From Nocardioides lianchengensis (GTDB lineage: Bacteria > Actinomycetota > Actinomycetes > Propionibacteriales > Nocardioidaceae), in the NCBI RefSeq assembly GCF_900101465.1, contig NZ_FMZM01000018.1, positions 1 to 64,000 on the forward strand: a stretch of 64,000 nucleotides of DNA. The letters run 5' to 3'. A model generated the notes under the pieces. That model searched no databases. It was not told where the DNA came from and saw nothing but the letters and a program-made list of their open reading frames with translations. Below, in pieces: positions 39,923-50,788 of this stretch. Positions within the stretch are counted from its first letter, which is position 1, and the number at the start of each line of letters is the position of its first letter. The translations under genes were made by a program, and so were the position numbers.

Positions 39923-39936
39923 AGCAAGCACTTGCT
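39923..39936. promoter_or_regulatory. KstR2-type operator at the right edge of the island
   Basis: AGCAAGCACTTGCT, 30 bases before the triad-less SDR. It is the last site of this type seen in the window. Confidence 0.75.
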
Positions 39937-39982
39937 GCAATTGCCGGCGATGTCCTGCCACCTCGTGCTCGGATCGGGTCGC

Positions 39983-40291
39983 TCACTCGCCTCGGCGACG
40001 GGAGTCGAGGGTCAGGGAGGCGACGAGCGCAGGGGTGCAGTGACGGCGGACGGCGTCCGCGTCGAGGGCGGAGAGGCGGTGCGCGGCCGCGTCGTTCCGG
40101 GGCTCCATGATCCCGAGCTGGACCTTCAGCCCTCCGAGGTCGCCGATGAGGTCGTGGATGCTGCGGTACGCGGCTCGGTGCTCCGGGTCGGGTGAGCTGC
40201 GAAGAGCGCCGAGGGCGATGAGGGCACGGCTCGCGTGGCGGGCCGCGACGTCGAGCGTCTCGTCGAGAGTGTCGAACTCGGACTGCTGCAC
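39983..40291 (-). CDS. Hypothetical small helical protein
   Basis: 102 residues, start GTG with AGGAGG five bases upstream, which supports it as a real gene. Composition and pattern (FDTLDETLDVAARHASRALIAL, YRSIHDLIGDLGGLKVQLGI) predict a mostly helical cytosolic protein, perhaps a small bundle. No family is recognised and no operator of the island type lies in front of it. Confidence 0.55.
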   Translation of the reverse strand: MQQSEFDTLDETLDVAARHASRALIALGALRSSPDPEHRAAYRSIHDLIGDLGGLKVQLGIMEPRNDAAAHRLSALDADAVRRHCTPALVASLTLDSRRRGE

Positions 40292-40438
40292 CGGGGCCTC
40301 CTAGGGGCGACCCCCAGTCTGGGGCTGCATCACCACCGGGCGAGCCACAGGCGCCACCGAGTGTCCCCACAGTTGGGTAACGAGCGGCGCGCGGCCGATG
40401 GCGTGCACTCCGGGGAGTCGGGCCGCTTTACTTCTCCG

Positions 40439-41674
40439 GTGAGGAGCAGCCGACTGTCGCCGCTCGCCGCACCGGCCTTCCGCTACTTCTTCGTCGGACA
40501 GGTCGTGAACCGGGTCGGCTCGTCGATGGCGGGCGTGGCGCTGGCCTTCGCCGTCCTCGACATCGACGACTCCGCCTCGGCCCTCGGCTGGGTGATCGCC
40601 GCCTCGAGCGTGCCGATGGTCGTCTTCATGCTCCTCGGCGGGGCGATCGCCGACCGGCTCCCCCGCGCTGTCGTGCTGCGCGGGTGCAACCTCGTCCAGG
40701 GCGTCGTCCAGACCGCCACGGCGGTCCTCGTGATCACCGGGTACGCCGAGATCTGGCACCTCGTCGTCCTGCAGGCCGTGGCCGGCACCGTCTTCGCGGT
40801 CAGCTACCCCGCGTTCCTCGGGATGGTGCCGATCCTGCTGCCGGTCGAGGAGCGCAAGGCGGCCTTCCTGCTCATCGGCCAGGCCACCAGCGCCGTCGGC
40901 ATCCTCGGCCCTGCGGTCTCGGGCGTGCTCGTGGCGACCGCCGGTCCGGGCTGGGCCCTGGCCGTCGATGCCGCGACGTACCTCGTCGCGGCCGGTCTGC
41001 TCCTCCTGGTACGCCTGCCGCCGGGCGACCGCAGCAACGCCAAGCCGAGCGTCATCGGCGATTTCCTCGCGGGCTGGGCGTTCGCCCGCCACCTCGGTTG
41101 GGTGATCCCGGCCGCCTCGGCGTCGCTCGTCTTCAACGCGCTCGTCAGCGGCGCCATCAACGTGCTCGGACCCGTGATCGCCGACGACACCATCGGCAGC
41201 GAGGGCTGGGGGCTGGCCAGGTCCGGCCAGGCGGTGGGCGTGTTCGTGGCCGCGTTCTTCCTCGCCAAGGTGACCCTGCGCGCACCGATGCGGGCGATCA
41301 TGATCGCCTTCGTCGTCTGGTGCGTCCCGATGCTGGTGCTCGGCACCCACGTGAACGTGTGGGTGCTGTCGGCGTCCTTCGTCGTCGCCGGGGCCGCACT
41401 GAGCCTGCTCGACCTCGCTTGGAACCTGCTGGTGCAGGAGAAGGTGCCGGAGGAGATGCTGTCGCGGATCATGGCGATCGACGGCTTCTTCTCCTTCGTG
41501 GCCACACCGATCGGCCAGCTCGCCGTCGGCCCCCTCGCGATCGCCTTCGGCGCGGGCCGGGTCCAGCTCGGGTGCTTCGCGCTCGCCGCACTCGTCGCCG
41601 CGTTCGCCCTCACCCGGCGCAGGATCACCGACGTACGGCTGACGGGTGGGCCGCCGCCGCAGCTGACCGGATAG
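40439..41674 (+). CDS. MFS transporter (drug/siderophore-exporter-like)
   Basis: A 411-residue membrane protein with about 12 helices, of the MFS branch near EntS-type exporters: FRYFFVGQVVNRVGSSMAGVAL at the first helix, the loop 2-3 motif GGAIADRLPRAVVLRG, GPAVSGVLVATAGPGWALAVDAATYL in helix 5-6 and EKVPEEMLSRIMAIDGFFSF in the second half. The GTG at 40439 has no ribosome site, so leaderless translation is possible; upstream sequence in frame looks non-coding. It ends 8 bases from the convergent CbiX-like gene. Substrate unknown. Confidence 0.82.
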   Translation: MRSSRLSPLAAPAFRYFFVGQVVNRVGSSMAGVALAFAVLDIDDSASALGWVIAASSVPMVVFMLLGGAIADRLPRAVVLRGCNLVQGVVQTATAVLVITGYAEIWHLVVLQAVAGTVFAVSYPAFLGMVPILLPVEERKAAFLLIGQATSAVGILGPAVSGVLVATAGPGWALAVDAATYLVAAGLLLLVRLPPGDRSNAKPSVIGDFLAGWAFARHLGWVIPAASASLVFNALVSGAINVLGPVIADDTIGSEGWGLARSGQAVGVFVAAFFLAKVTLRAPMRAIMIAFVVWCVPMLVLGTHVNVWVLSASFVVAGAALSLLDLAWNLLVQEKVPEEMLSRIMAIDGFFSFVATPIGQLAVGPLAIAFGAGRVQLGCFALAALVAAFALTRRRITDVRLTGGPPPQLTG

Positions 41675-41682
41675 CCGGACCG

Positions 41683-42365
41683 CTAGAGCCGCCGGATCAC
41701 CCGCCGCCGCTCTCCGGCCGGCGGCCTCCTGGCACCGAGCGTCTCGACCAGGCGCTCGGCCTCGTCCGGCCCGACCCCGCCGTACCAGGTGTCGTCGGGC
41801 TGGACGCTGACGACCGGCGCGTGGTTGCACGGGAACTGGCAGCCGGTCTGGGTGACCAGCACGCCGTCGTCGCCGAGCCCGGCGGCCATCAGGGCCAGGG
41901 TCAGCGCCCGCGCGGTGTCGTCGGCGCCCCGGGCGGTGCAGCGCGGACCACGGCAGACCAGCACCTGGTGCCGGTGCGCCGGCACCTCCTCCCAGGCCGC
42001 GGACTCCAGCGGCGCCTCGGTGCCGGTGATCGGCCGGGCCCGGGCCAGCACCGCCTCGAGGTCGTCGTCCTCGTGGTCGAGGAGGCCGGTCGCGACCACG
42101 ACCTCGGGCGGCTCGGGCCGCTCGCGCCACCAGTGCGCGGCGACCCGGCGCAGCCAGGAGTTGCCCGGCGCGATCCCGAACGCCACCCCGACCAGCACGA
42201 TCCGGGGTACGCCGGCGTCGGCCAACCGGTCGAGTTCGCGGTGCAGCGCCGGGTCGGCGAGCTGCAGGTGCGCCACGGACGCGCCGTGTCGCTCCGCGAG
42301 GGCCGCGAGCCGGTCCGGCGGCTCGGCGACCCCCATCGCGACGAGGACCAGGGTCATCGGCAGGG

Positions 42366-42369
<4 letters not shown>
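41683..42369 (-). CDS. CbiX-like domain fused to a thioredoxin-like 2Fe-2S ferredoxin
   Basis: A 228-residue protein. The first half looks like a CbiX sirohydrochlorin chelatase (LVLVAMGVAEPPDRLAALAE, PRIVLVGVAFGIAPGNSWLRRV), but the metal-binding His residues of that family are not at their places. The second half has Cys139, Cys144, Cys177 and Cys181 (CRGPRC...CQFPC), the spacing of thioredoxin-like 2Fe-2S ferredoxins. Last gene of the riboswitch-controlled unit, overlapping the ATPase by 4 bases, so a role in cobalt or corrin handling is plausible. The lost His residues make plain chelatase activity doubtful. Confidence 0.75.
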
Positions 42370-43147
<778 letters not shown>

Positions 43148-43151
<4 letters not shown>

Positions 43152-44179
43152 GCCGACCTCCCCGACCGGCGCAGCAGCAGGGCGAAGAACGGGACGCCGA
43201 CCGCCGCTGTCACGACCCCGACCGGGATCTCCTGGCCGTCGACGACCGAGCGGGCCAGCGTGTCCGCCCAGACCAGCAGGGTCGCGCCGACCAGCGCCGA
43301 CATCGGCAGCAGCAGCCGGTGCCGCGGTCCGGTGAAGGTCCGCACCAGGTGCGGCACCACGAGCCCGACGAAGCCGATCGTGCCGGCGAACGCGACGGCG
43401 GCCGCGGTCGCGAGCGCCGTACCGCCGAGCAGGACCCAGCGCAGGCGGGTCACCTCGATGCCCAGCGAGCGGGCCGAGGACTCCCCGAAGGCGAACGCGT
43501 CGAGGTGGTCGGCGCAGGCGGAGAAGGCGAGGGTCGCGACGACCGCGACACCGACCACCAGCAGCGCCGTACCCCAGCGGAAGCCGGCGCCCGAGCCGAG
43601 CGTCCAGGTCAGCACCCGACGGGCCGCGTCGTGGTCGCCGGAGCCGATCACGATCAAGGAGGTGTACGCCGAGCACGCCTGCCCGACCGCCACCCCCGCG
43701 AGCACGGTCCGGGTGGGCGCGAGCGAGCCCGACCGGCCGACCGCGAGCAGCAGCACCAGCCCGAGCGCGGCCAGCGCCCCGGCGAAGCCGGCGAGCGTCA
43801 CCGCCGCGGGGCCCGCGAACCCGGCGACCGACACCCCCAGCACGATCACCGTCACCGCGCCGACGGCCGCGCCGCCGGAGAGCCCCAGCAGGTAGGGGTC
43901 GGCCAGGTCGTTGCGGGTCAGCGACTGCAGCACCGCGCCGCAGCAGCCCAGCACCGCACCCACGGCCGCCATCCCCAGCACGCGCGGCATCCGGAGCTGC
44001 CAGACGATCTGGTCGTCGAGCAGGCTCACCCCGCGGTCCCCTAGGCCGACGCGTCGCAGCACCACGTCGAGCACGTCCGGCACCGGCACCGCGACGGCGC
44101 CGGTGCCGAGCGCGACGGCCATGGTGACCAGCAGCACGGCGACCGCGAGGACCGGGGCGAGCCCGGTCCGCAGGGTCAC
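43148..44179 (-). CDS. btuC: FecCD-type ABC transporter permease, probably for cobalamin
   Basis: A 343-residue permease with about ten helices: QIVWQLRMPRVLGMAAVGAVLG, NDLADPYLLGLSGGAAVGAV, VLAGVAVGQACSAY, AFGESSARSLGIEV (the ATPase-contact loop region) and TIGFVGLVVPHLVRTFTGP, all standard for BtuC/FecCD. GTG start overlapping the binding-protein stop by 4 bases; the longer frame upstream is antisense-like and not used. Confidence 0.88.
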
Positions 44180-45189
44180 GGGAGCGCGGAGAGCTGCTCG
44201 GCCAGGGTGCTGGCGCCGTCGACGAGGCGCACGCCGGGCGTCCCCATCGAGTAGGGCACCGTCGCGAACCGGCCCTCGCGGACGGCGGTCAGCTGGGAGA
44301 GCACCGGGTCCTTCTCGAGGTACGCGCGCTTCTCGGCGGCCGTCGACCAGGAGGCGTCCGCGAGCACGATCACGTCCGGGTCGGCCGCGACGACCTCCTC
44401 CCAGCTGCCGTCGGCCCAGCCGTCCTCGACGTCGGCGTAGAGGTTGGTCGCGCCGACGGCGTCCAGCACCAGCTGCGGGCCGCTGGCGCCCGCGCCCACG
44501 AGCGGCGTCTTGTCGCCGGAGTCGTACCAGAGCACGTCCAGGCCCGCGCCCGCTCCCTCGTCGCCCAGCTCCGCCAGGGTCCGCTCCTGCTCGGCCCGGA
44601 TGTCGGCGCCGCGGTCGGCCACACCGAACGCGATGGCGACCGCGTCGATCTCGTCCCAGACCGCCTCGAAGGTCGTCGCGGGGATGTCGGCCCGGTCGGC
44701 GCAGCCGAACGGCGAGAGGTACGACGCCACCCCGTCCGCCTCCAGGTCGCCCTGCGGCCCGGCGACCTCCGGGTCGAACGCGCTCGTGTACGACGCGTAG
44801 ACGAAGTCCGGCCGGGTGGCGAGGAGCTCCTCGCGGGTCGGGTACTCCTTCGCGATCACCGGCACCGAGGCGTACTCCTCGGCCCAGGCCGCGGCCGGCT
44901 CCGGGTCGTCGAGGTACGCCGTACCGGCCATCCGGTCGGCGAGCCCCAGGGCCAGCATCACCTCGGTGGCGCCCTGGTTGAGCGTGACGGCCCGCTCGGG
45001 CGCCGCCTCGACGGTGCTGGTGTGCCCGCAGGCGGTCACGTCGACCGGGAAGCCGGCCTCGGGCGCCGCGTCGGCGCTCGCCGGCTCCGGCTCGCCGGCG
45101 CAGCCGGCCAGGACGAGCGCCAGGGCGGCGGCCGGGACAGCGGCCCGGACGGTGGTGGACAGGACTGACGGCAGGGGTCGACTGCGCAT
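44176..45189 (-). CDS. btuF: Substrate-binding lipoprotein of the cobalamin-type ABC importer
   Basis: A 337-residue class III binding protein, lipobox LAGC with Cys30. VTACGHTSTVEAAPERAVTLNQGATEVMLALGLADRM is the usual first lobe, YPTREELLATRPDFVYASYTS follows, and the C-terminal lobe has WEEVVAADPDVIVLADAS. ATG at 45189 with GGAGAA upstream, directly behind the cobalamin riboswitch. Binds B12 or a precursor (cobinamide) by inference from the riboswitch. Confidence 0.87.
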   Translation of the reverse strand: MRSRPLPSVLSTTVRAAVPAAALALVLAGCAGEPEPASADAAPEAGFPVDVTACGHTSTVEAAPERAVTLNQGATEVMLALGLADRMAGTAYLDDPEPAAAWAEEYASVPVIAKEYPTREELLATRPDFVYASYTSAFDPEVAGPQGDLEADGVASYLSPFGCADRADIPATTFEAVWDEIDAVAIAFGVADRGADIRAEQERTLAELGDEGAGAGLDVLWYDSGDKTPLVGAGASGPQLVLDAVGATNLYADVEDGWADGSWEEVVAADPDVIVLADASWSTAAEKRAYLEKDPVLSQLTAVREGRFATVPYSMGTPGVRLVDGASTLAEQLSALP

Positions 45190-45219
45190 GATGTTCTCCA
45201 AACCCTCGTGGAACATGAC

Positions 45220-45390
45220 ATGCCGTGGCCGGTCTCCTGGCTTCCGCTTCAGCACAGGGCGGTCGACCTTCCCGGGCTCGCACCCAGTGGTCCGACCCAT
45301 CCGGAGATGGGCCGCGAGGACCGTCCTGCTCGACGGCTACAGTGGCGAGGGCCGCGCCGGCATCAGACCGGCTTCCCGTGCACCACGGCG
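45220..45390 (-). promoter_or_regulatory. Cobalamin riboswitch
   Basis: Read on the minus strand, the leader contains GGGAAGCCGGT, a following ATGCCGGCGCGGCCC and CGCCACTGTAG (the B12 box region), and at the 3' end GAAGCCAGGAGACCGGCC. The closing stem GCCGTGG (about 45383-45389) pairs with CCACGGC (about 45222-45228). This is the standard AdoCbl-type layout. It ends 31 bases before the btuF start, so B12 should shut the unit down at transcription or translation. The further 230 bases up to the divergent permease gene hold both promoters; nothing else was recognised there. Confidence 0.9.
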
Positions 45391-45624
45391 CGAGCAACCT
45401 AGCGCAGGCTCCCCGCCCCTGGCCCGATCGGGTCGGATTCCGACGCGATGACGTCGGCGTCGAGAGCTGGCGGCGAACGGCGGCCCTGGACCGACCGGGC
45501 GGGTGAACACCGGGGAACCGGCGCGTGAAGGACCGACCCCCGCGTCCCGGGGTTGATACCGGGTGACTAGGTTGCTTGCTGCACATCGTTCGCAACAACG
45601 CAGCAGAGGCGACAGAGGAGACCC

Positions 45625-46701
45625 GTGACCCAGGTGTCGACGGCCGACCCGCTCGGCCTCGCCGGCCGTCGACGTCGTACGACGGGATGGCTCGCGGGGC
45701 TGGTGGCCGCGCTCCTCGGCACCGTCGTGGTCGCCGTCGGCGTGGGGGCGTTCACCGTCCCGCCGGGCGAGGTGGCCGCGATCATCGGCCACCACCTGCT
45801 CGGCTGGCCGGGCGAGCGCACCTGGAGCGGGCCGGCCGACGCGATCGTCTGGCAGGTCCGGCTCCCCCGCGTGCTGCTCGGGTGCCTCGTCGGCGCCGGG
45901 CTCGCGGTCTGCGGGGTGGCCCTGCAGGCGATGGTCCGCAACCTGCTCGCCGACCCCTACCTGCTCGGCGTGAACTCGGGCGCCTCCAGCGGGGCAGCGG
46001 CGGCGATCCTGTTCGGGGTCGGCGCCGGGCTGGGCGAGCACGCCCTCCAGGTCAGCGCCTTCCTCGGCGCGCTCGCGGCCTCGGTGCTGGTGTTCCTCGT
46101 CGCCCGGAGCGCCGGTCGGGTCACCTCGGTCCGACTGCTGCTGGCCGGGGTCGCGGTCGGCTACGCGCTGTACGCCGCCACCAGCTTCCTGATCTTCGCC
46201 TCCGGCTCCGCCGAGGGCGCCCGCTCGGTGATGTTCTGGCTCCTCGGATCGCTCGGGTTCGCCCAGTGGAACACCCCCCTGGCCGTGGTCGCCGTCGTCG
46301 TCCTCGGCACCGTGGGTCTGCTGACCGCGTGGGGCCGCCGCCTCGACGCCCTGGCGATCGGCGACGAGACCGCGCACACCCTCGGCGTCTCGCCCGAGGC
46401 GTTCCGGATGCTGCTGCTGGTCGTCGTCGCCCTGTGCATCGGCGTCGTCGTCTCCGCCTCAGGGAGCATCGGCTTCGTCGGCCTCGTCGTCCCCCACCTG
46501 GCCCGCCGGGCCGTCGGCTCGACCCACGTCCGCGCCGTCCCCGTCGCCGCCCTGATGGGCGCCGTCCTGCTCGTCTGGGCCGACGTCGTCGCCCGCGTCC
46601 TGCTCCAGCCCCAGGAGATCCCGATCGGGATCATCACCTCCCTGCTGGGCGCCCCGTTCCTGCTCGTCCTGATCCGCCGCCTCCACGCCACGACCGCCTG
46701 A
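45625..46701 (+). CDS. FecCD-type ABC transporter permease (second system)
   Basis: A 358-residue permease: AIVWQVRLPRVLLGCLVGAGLAV, NLLADPYLLGVNSGASSGAAAA, LLLAGVAVGYALYAATSF, ALAIGDETAHTLGVSPEAF and SIGFVGLVVPHLARRAVGS. GTG start preceded by GGAGACCC. The substrate could be an iron-siderophore, haem or corrinoid. No riboswitch is visible in its leader, unlike the divergent system. An inverted repeat TGCTGC...GCAGCA (about 45574-45605) lies in the promoter region and may be an operator. Confidence 0.86.
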   Translation: MTQVSTADPLGLAGRRRRTTGWLAGLVAALLGTVVVAVGVGAFTVPPGEVAAIIGHHLLGWPGERTWSGPADAIVWQVRLPRVLLGCLVGAGLAVCGVALQAMVRNLLADPYLLGVNSGASSGAAAAILFGVGAGLGEHALQVSAFLGALAASVLVFLVARSAGRVTSVRLLLAGVAVGYALYAATSFLIFASGSAEGARSVMFWLLGSLGFAQWNTPLAVVAVVVLGTVGLLTAWGRRLDALAIGDETAHTLGVSPEAFRMLLLVVVALCIGVVVSASGSIGFVGLVVPHLARRAVGSTHVRAVPVAALMGAVLLVWADVVARVLLQPQEIPIGIITSLLGAPFLLVLIRRLHATTA

Positions 46702-46727
46702 CCCACCCGCTGACCCAGGAGTCCGCC

Positions 46728-47719
46728 ATGTCCCGCCCCCTCGCCCCGATCGCCCTCGGCCTGACCCTCGTGGCCGCCCTCGCCGGCTGCGGGGCGGATG
46801 CCGACGAGAACGAGCCCACGTCGACCAGCAGCGGGTCCTACCCCGTGACCGTCGAGAACTGCGGCGCCGACGTGACCTTCGACCGCGCGCCCGAGCGGGT
46901 CGTGATGCTCAAGAGCGCCGCGGTGCCCTACCTCCACGACCTCGGGGTCATGGACCGGGTCACGGCCCGGGCCGGGCAGTACCCCGCCGACTACTACGAC
47001 GCCGAGACCCTCGCCGAGCTCGACGACATCCCGCTGCTGACCGACGAGCTCGACAGCAGCGGCCACCTGCAGATCTCGAAGGAGGTGGTGATCGCCGAGG
47101 AGCCCGACCTGGTCCTCGGCCAGGTCGACAACCTCGCTCGCGACACCCTGACCGCGGTCGACATCCCGCTGCTGGAGGAGCCCGCCCTGTGCGACTCCGT
47201 CGGCAGCGAGCGGCCGTCGTACGACGACGTCTCCGAGCAGCTGCGCACCTACGGCCGGGTCTTCGGCCGCGAGGAGCAGGCCGAGACCGCGGTGACCGCT
47301 CTCCAGGAGCGGCTGGCGCAGGTCGAGGCGCAGGTCGGCGAGCCCTCCGGGCGCACCGCCGCCGTCCTCTACCCGACCGTCGGCGGCGGCGTGACCTACG
47401 CCTACGGCAACCGGTCGATGGCCGACCCGCAGCTGGCGGCCGCCGGGCTGCAGAACGTCTTCGCCGACGTCGACGAGCGGGTCTTCGAGGTGACCCTCGA
47501 GGAGCTCCTCGGGCGGGACCCTGACGTCCTGGTGCTGCTCCACAGCGACGGCGACCCCGACGCGGTCGAGGCCGCCGTCACCGACCTGCCGGGCGCCGAC
47601 GAGCTCACCGCCGTCCGCAACGGCGACCTGATGCCGCAGCTGTTCAACTTCACCGAGCCGCCCAGCCCGCTGTCGGTCGAGGGCCTGGAGCGGATCGTCG
47701 AGCGCTTCGGCGACGGCTC

Positions 47720-47723
<4 letters not shown>
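46728..47723 (+). CDS. Substrate-binding lipoprotein of the second FecCD-type importer
   Basis: A 331-residue class III binding protein, lipobox LAGC with Cys21. VENCGADVTFDRAPERVVMLKSAAVPYLHDLG, ISKEVVIAEEPDLVLGQVDNLA, and a second lobe ELLGRDPDVLVLLHSDGDP. The acidic linker after the lipid anchor (DADENEPTSTSSG) is usual. ATG at 46728. Ligand unknown; sequence alone does not separate siderophore from corrinoid receptors. Confidence 0.86.
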
Positions 47724-48513
<790 letters not shown>

Positions 48514-48517
<4 letters not shown>

Positions 48518-49197
48518 CCGATCCGCTGCAGGCCACCATCAACGACTACTGGACCGAGCGCGCCCCGTCGTACGACGACTACCAGCAGCGCCCCGAGCGC
48601 CGCGACCTCGACGCGAAGGTCTGGAGCGCGATCTGGTCCGCCGCGCTGCCCGAGGCGCCCGCCGACGTCCTGGACGTCGGCACCGGCAGCGGCCACGTCG
48701 CGTTCCTGCTCGCCGACCTCGGCCACCGGGTCACCGGCTCCGATCTGTCCGACGGCATGCTCGAGCGGGCCCGGGAGCATGCGGCGACCCGCCGTACGGC
48801 GCCCCGGTTCGTGGTCGCCGACGCCGTCGCCCCCGACTTCCCGGACGCGTCCTTCGACGCCGTCACCGGCCGCTACGTCATGTGGACGCTCCGCGACCCC
48901 GAGGCCGCGGTCCGCAGCTGGGTCCGGCTGCTCCGGCCCGGCGGCGTCGTCGCGATGGCCGACAGCACCTGGTTCACCGACGGTCTCGGGAGCCTGTACG
49001 GCGAGCGTCCCGCCGCCACCCTCCCCCTTGCCGACGCCCGCTGCATCGACGAGACCGCGGACGTCCTGCGCCACGGCGGCCTGGTCGACGTCCTGGTCGA
49101 GCCGCTGGAGTCGGTGCTCGAGCTGGACCGCTCCCACGGCGTCGCACCCGGCCACGACGTCCAGCTGCAGTACCTGGTCACCGGGCGCCGCCCCTGA
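48514..49197 (+). CDS. Class I SAM-dependent methyltransferase
   Basis: A 227-residue methyltransferase of the UbiE/11 type: NDYWTERAPSYDDYQ start, SAM loop VLDVGTGSGHVAFLLADLGH, acidic GSDLSDGMLERAR, FDAVTGRYVMWTLRDPEAAVRSW and LLRPGGVVAMADS. Translationally coupled to the importer ATPase, an arrangement often seen beside metallophore or corrinoid uptake genes, so it may modify the imported ligand. The target is not known. Confidence 0.83.
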
Positions 49198-49206
49198 GCG
49201 GCGCCC
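49183..49206 (+). terminator. Hairpin over the methyltransferase stop codon
   Basis: GGGCGCCGC (49183-49191) and GCGGCGCCC (49198-49206) form a perfect 9-base stem with a CCCTGA loop containing the stop codon. It lies between convergent units and could stop transcription from either side. Confidence 0.65.
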
Positions 49207-49234
49207 GCCACGACGCTCAGCCCGCCCCGGGCCG

Positions 49235-49774
49235 TCAGGCGTACGGCGAGCCGGCGCCCAGCTGGTCGACCTGCTCCACGAACCAGGGGCTGAGGGTCCA
49301 CGGCGCCCGTCGTACGACGAGCGCGACGTCGGCCGGATCGGCCCACACGTGCTCCGCGACCTCGTCGGGGCGGGGCGCCGGCTCCTGGTCGGTCGAGGCG
49401 AAGAAGACCGGGCAGACCTCGTTCTCGACGACGCCTCCGGCGTCCACGGCCCGGTAGCGGAAGTCCGGCAGGGCCGGACGCACGTCGACGACCGCGATGC
49501 CGAGCTCGTGCGCGGCGTACCGGTGCACGGCGTCGACCGGGTCCTCGCCGGGGCGCGGGTGGCCGCAGAAGGAGTTGGTCCACACGCCGGGCCAGGTCCG
49601 CTTCGCCAGCGCGCGGCGGGTCATCAGCAGCCGACCCGCGCGGTCGAAGAGGTGACACGAGAACGCCAGGTGCAACGGCGTGCTCGTCCCGTGCACGTCC
49701 GCCCGTGCGTGCGTCCCGACGGGCGCGCCGTCGTCGTCCAGGAGGACCACCAGGTCCTCGGTCACCGCGGTCAT
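49235..49774 (-). CDS. idi: Isopentenyl-diphosphate delta-isomerase, type I
   Basis: A 179-residue Nudix-fold enzyme interconverting IPP and DMAPP. HLAFSCHLFDRAGRLLMTRRA, the active-site Cys loop WTNSFCGHPRPGE, and VENEVCPVFFA with the second catalytic Glu are present; VDAVHRYAAHELGI is the Nudix-like helix. Of two near ATGs the second (49774) is taken because GAGGGAG is 6 bases upstream of it. It is divergent from the UbiA prenyltransferase gene, and its product would supply the prenyl donor for that cluster. Confidence 0.92.
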   Translation of the reverse strand: MTAVTEDLVVLLDDDGAPVGTHARADVHGTSTPLHLAFSCHLFDRAGRLLMTRRALAKRTWPGVWTNSFCGHPRPGEDPVDAVHRYAAHELGIAVVDVRPALPDFRYRAVDAGGVVENEVCPVFFASTDQEPAPRPDEVAEHVWADPADVALVVRRAPWTLSPWFVEQVDQLGAGSPYA

Positions 49775-49899
49775 CGGCATCTCCCTCACCCGTCCCCCTC
49801 GGGTAACCCCGCGGCGCCGCCCGCACGCGTCCGTCCCCCGACCGTGTGGACGCCGGGCCCGAGGGGCACCGGTCACCCGAGGGACGCGGGGGCCGGACG

Positions 49900-50754
49900 A
49901 TGACGAGTGGGACTGACCGGACGTCAGCCGTGGCGCCGCGACCAGCCGGTCCGCGCGACCGCGTGCTGGGACTCCTGCAGTCGTCCCACCCGGGTCCGGC
50001 CGTGGCCGTCTCGCTCGTGGCGACCCTCCTCGCGGTGGCCGCCGACCAGCCGCCCGGCACGGTCGCCCTGGTCGGCACGGCGGTCGCGTCCGGGCAGCTG
50101 ACCGTCGGCTGGGGCAACGACCTCGTCGACGTCGCCCGGGATCGCGCCACCGGACGCCCCGACAAGCCGATCGCCCGGGGACTCGTCCCGGCGCGGCTGG
50201 TGGCCGGGGCGACCGGGATCGCCGCCGTCGCCTGCCTCGTCCTCTCCCTCGCCCTCGGCTGGCGGGCCGCCCTGGCGCACCTCACCTGCCTCGTGCTCGC
50301 GCACGCCTACAACCTCGGGCTGAAGACCGGTCCCTGGTCCTGGCTCCCGTACGCCGGCGCCTTCGGCCTGCTGCCCGCCGTCGCGACCGCCGCGGAGCCC
50401 GCGACCCGGTGGCCCGCGTGGTGGGCCGTGGCCGCCGGGGCGGCCCTGGGCGTCGGCGCCCACCTGGTCAACGCCCTCCCCGACCTCGCCGACGACGAGC
50501 GGACCGGCGTCCGCGGACTGCCGCACCGGCTCGGGGCGGCCCGGGCGCGGGTCGCCGCGGCCGTGCTCCTCGCCGCCGCGTCCGTCCTGGCCACGCTCGG
50601 TCCCGGCGACCCGCCCGCCTGGGCGTTCGCCGTGCTCGTCGCCGTCGCCCTGCTGAGCCTCGTCGCCCTCCGCGGCGCCGGCCGGTGGCCGTTCCGCGCG
50701 GCCATGGCCGTGGCCCTCCTCGACGTCGTCCTGCTCGTCGCGAGCGGCGCATGA
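49900..50754 (+). CDS. UbiA-family prenyltransferase
   Basis: A 284-residue integral membrane prenyltransferase with 8-9 helices. The first Asp-rich motif reads GWGNDLVDVARDRATGRPDKP (NDxxDxxxD), the second LVNALPDLADDERTGVRGLP. It transfers a prenyl chain to an aromatic or lipid acceptor. The ATG at 49900 is taken; only a G-rich stretch stands before it. Set next to a type III PKS gene, the natural acceptor is the polyketide-derived aromatic ring (inference). Confidence 0.88.
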   Translation: MTSGTDRTSAVAPRPAGPRDRVLGLLQSSHPGPAVAVSLVATLLAVAADQPPGTVALVGTAVASGQLTVGWGNDLVDVARDRATGRPDKPIARGLVPARLVAGATGIAAVACLVLSLALGWRAALAHLTCLVLAHAYNLGLKTGPWSWLPYAGAFGLLPAVATAAEPATRWPAWWAVAAGAALGVGAHLVNALPDLADDERTGVRGLPHRLGAARARVAAAVLLAAASVLATLGPGDPPAWAFAVLVAVALLSLVALRGAGRWPFRAAMAVALLDVVLLVASGA

Positions 50755-50788
50755 CCTCCCCCCGACCCCTCACCGAGAAGAGCCGACC

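Noticed and set aside
4477..39936. Calling the island the known cholesterol C/D-ring (HIP) cluster
   Set aside because: The operator and TetR match KstR2, but the CoA-transferase is of the Cat1 type and no IpdAB or IpdC pattern was seen; an importer, a Baeyer-Villiger-type enzyme and an HMG-CoA lyase are not part of that set.
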